DNA from: Burkholderiales bacterium
GTDB taxonomy: Bacteria; Pseudomonadota; Gammaproteobacteria; Burkholderiales; Burkholderiaceae_E
Reading direction: 5' to 3'
Assembly (NCBI GenBank): GCA_027489195.1
Contig: JAIYAG010000343.1
Span: forward strand, 1 to 5,079
DNA: 5,079 nt
In this document: positions 4,889 through 5,079 of the stretch, one piece after another
Numbering within the stretch: position 1 is the stretch's first letter
Layout: every line of letters begins with the position of its first letter
Translations under genes and position numbers: made by a program
Notes under the pieces: generated by a model
The model's input: only the letters and a program-made list of their open reading frames with translations
The model's database searches: none
What the model was told of the DNA's origin: nothing

Positions 4889-5079
4889 GTGAACCAAGCC
4901 ATCCCTTCGAATCGAACGGTCGTCTCCGGACGCCAGAAGATGACGCCGTCCGAGGCCTTCGTGGAGACGCTGGTCGCGCAGGGCGTGACCGACGTGTTCG
5001 GCATCGTCGGCTCCGCCTACATGGACGCGCTCGACCTGTTCCCGGCCGCGGGCATCCGCTTCGTGATGGTCGCGCACGA
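4889..5079 (+). CDS. xsc: Sulfoacetaldehyde acetyltransferase, N-terminal fragment (cut by right window edge)
   Basis: ThDP-dependent enzyme that cleaves sulfoacetaldehyde with phosphate into sulfite and acetyl phosphate, the C-S bond-breaking step of taurine, isethionate and several C3-sulfonate routes. Only 63 codons lie in the window; full Xsc proteins have about 600 residues. MTPSEAFVETLVAQGVTDVF (18-37) and GIVGSAYMDALDLFPAAGIR (38-57) followed by FVMVAH match the Xsc N-terminus closely and differ from acetolactate synthase or oxalyl-CoA decarboxylase, which share the fold. The window ends two bases into the codon that should be the conserved ThDP-activating Glu (GA-, after VAH). The start is uncertain: a GTG at 4889 with GGAG upstream adds 17 residues ending GRQK, whereas the ATG at 4940 gives the common MTPSEA start. 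It is divergent from the IclR-type gene. A phosphate acetyltransferase gene often follows xsc, but that lies outside this window. Confidence 0.85.
   Translation, partial: MNQAIPSNRTVVSGRQKMTPSEAFVETLVAQGVTDVFGIVGSAYMDALDLFPAAGIRFVMVAH

Noticed and set aside
4720..5004. N-terminal extension of the IclR-type protein to an ATG at 5004
   Set aside because: The extension crosses the divergent promoter region and overlaps xsc in antisense; the family domain begins just after the ATG at 4719.
4784..5077. Minus-strand open frame opposite the xsc start
   Set aside because: It is the antisense of the xsc coding segment and the AT-rich intergenic region, with no recognisable protein features.
1..5079. 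CRISPR array, IS element or phage island
   Set aside because: I found no regularly spaced repeats, transposase motifs or long terminal inverted repeats. Composition is uniform apart from the short promoter island at about 4782-4840.

Overview
The window is very GC-rich, with strong third-position G/C bias and long antisense shadow frames. The protein sequences look proteobacterial, most likely a betaproteobacterium of the Burkholderiales type; that assignment is inference from resemblance, not a search. It looks like chromosomal metabolic sequence. I see no rRNA, tRNA, CRISPR array, insertion sequence or attachment site.

Layout from left to right. The left edge (1-86, minus strand) holds the first 28 codons of a gene with a type IV prepilin leader. 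Bases 87-264 are non-coding: an intrinsic terminator (221-251) closes the operon to its right, and a possible promoter with a 12-bp inverted repeat lies in front of the prepilin gene. Four co-directional minus-strand genes follow. In transcription order they are an IclR-family regulator (4719-3928), a class III omega-amino-acid:pyruvate aminotransferase (3863-2535), a full-length serine-pathway phosphoglycerate dehydrogenase serA (2428-1196) and a 3-hydroxyisobutyrate-dehydrogenase-like reductase (1119-265). Each junction in the run carries a perfect GC-rich stem-loop, but only the last is followed by a T run. Across a divergent promoter region (4720-4888), which contains the only AT-rich island, the right edge holds the start of a plus-strand ThDP enzyme whose N-terminus matches sulfoacetaldehyde acetyltransferase (xsc).

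Working model. The aminotransferase could convert taurine plus pyruvate to sulfoacetaldehyde plus alanine. Xsc would cleave sulfoacetaldehyde with phosphate to sulfite and acetyl phosphate. The IclR-type protein would control both directions from the shared intergenic region. The reductase could act on an aldehyde made by the aminotransferase (sulfoacetaldehyde, malonate semialdehyde or similar). Why a canonical serA lies in this operon is not explained by any pathway I know. The xsc and serA calls are strong. The taurine assignment of the aminotransferase and any sulfonate role for the last two genes are inference from position.
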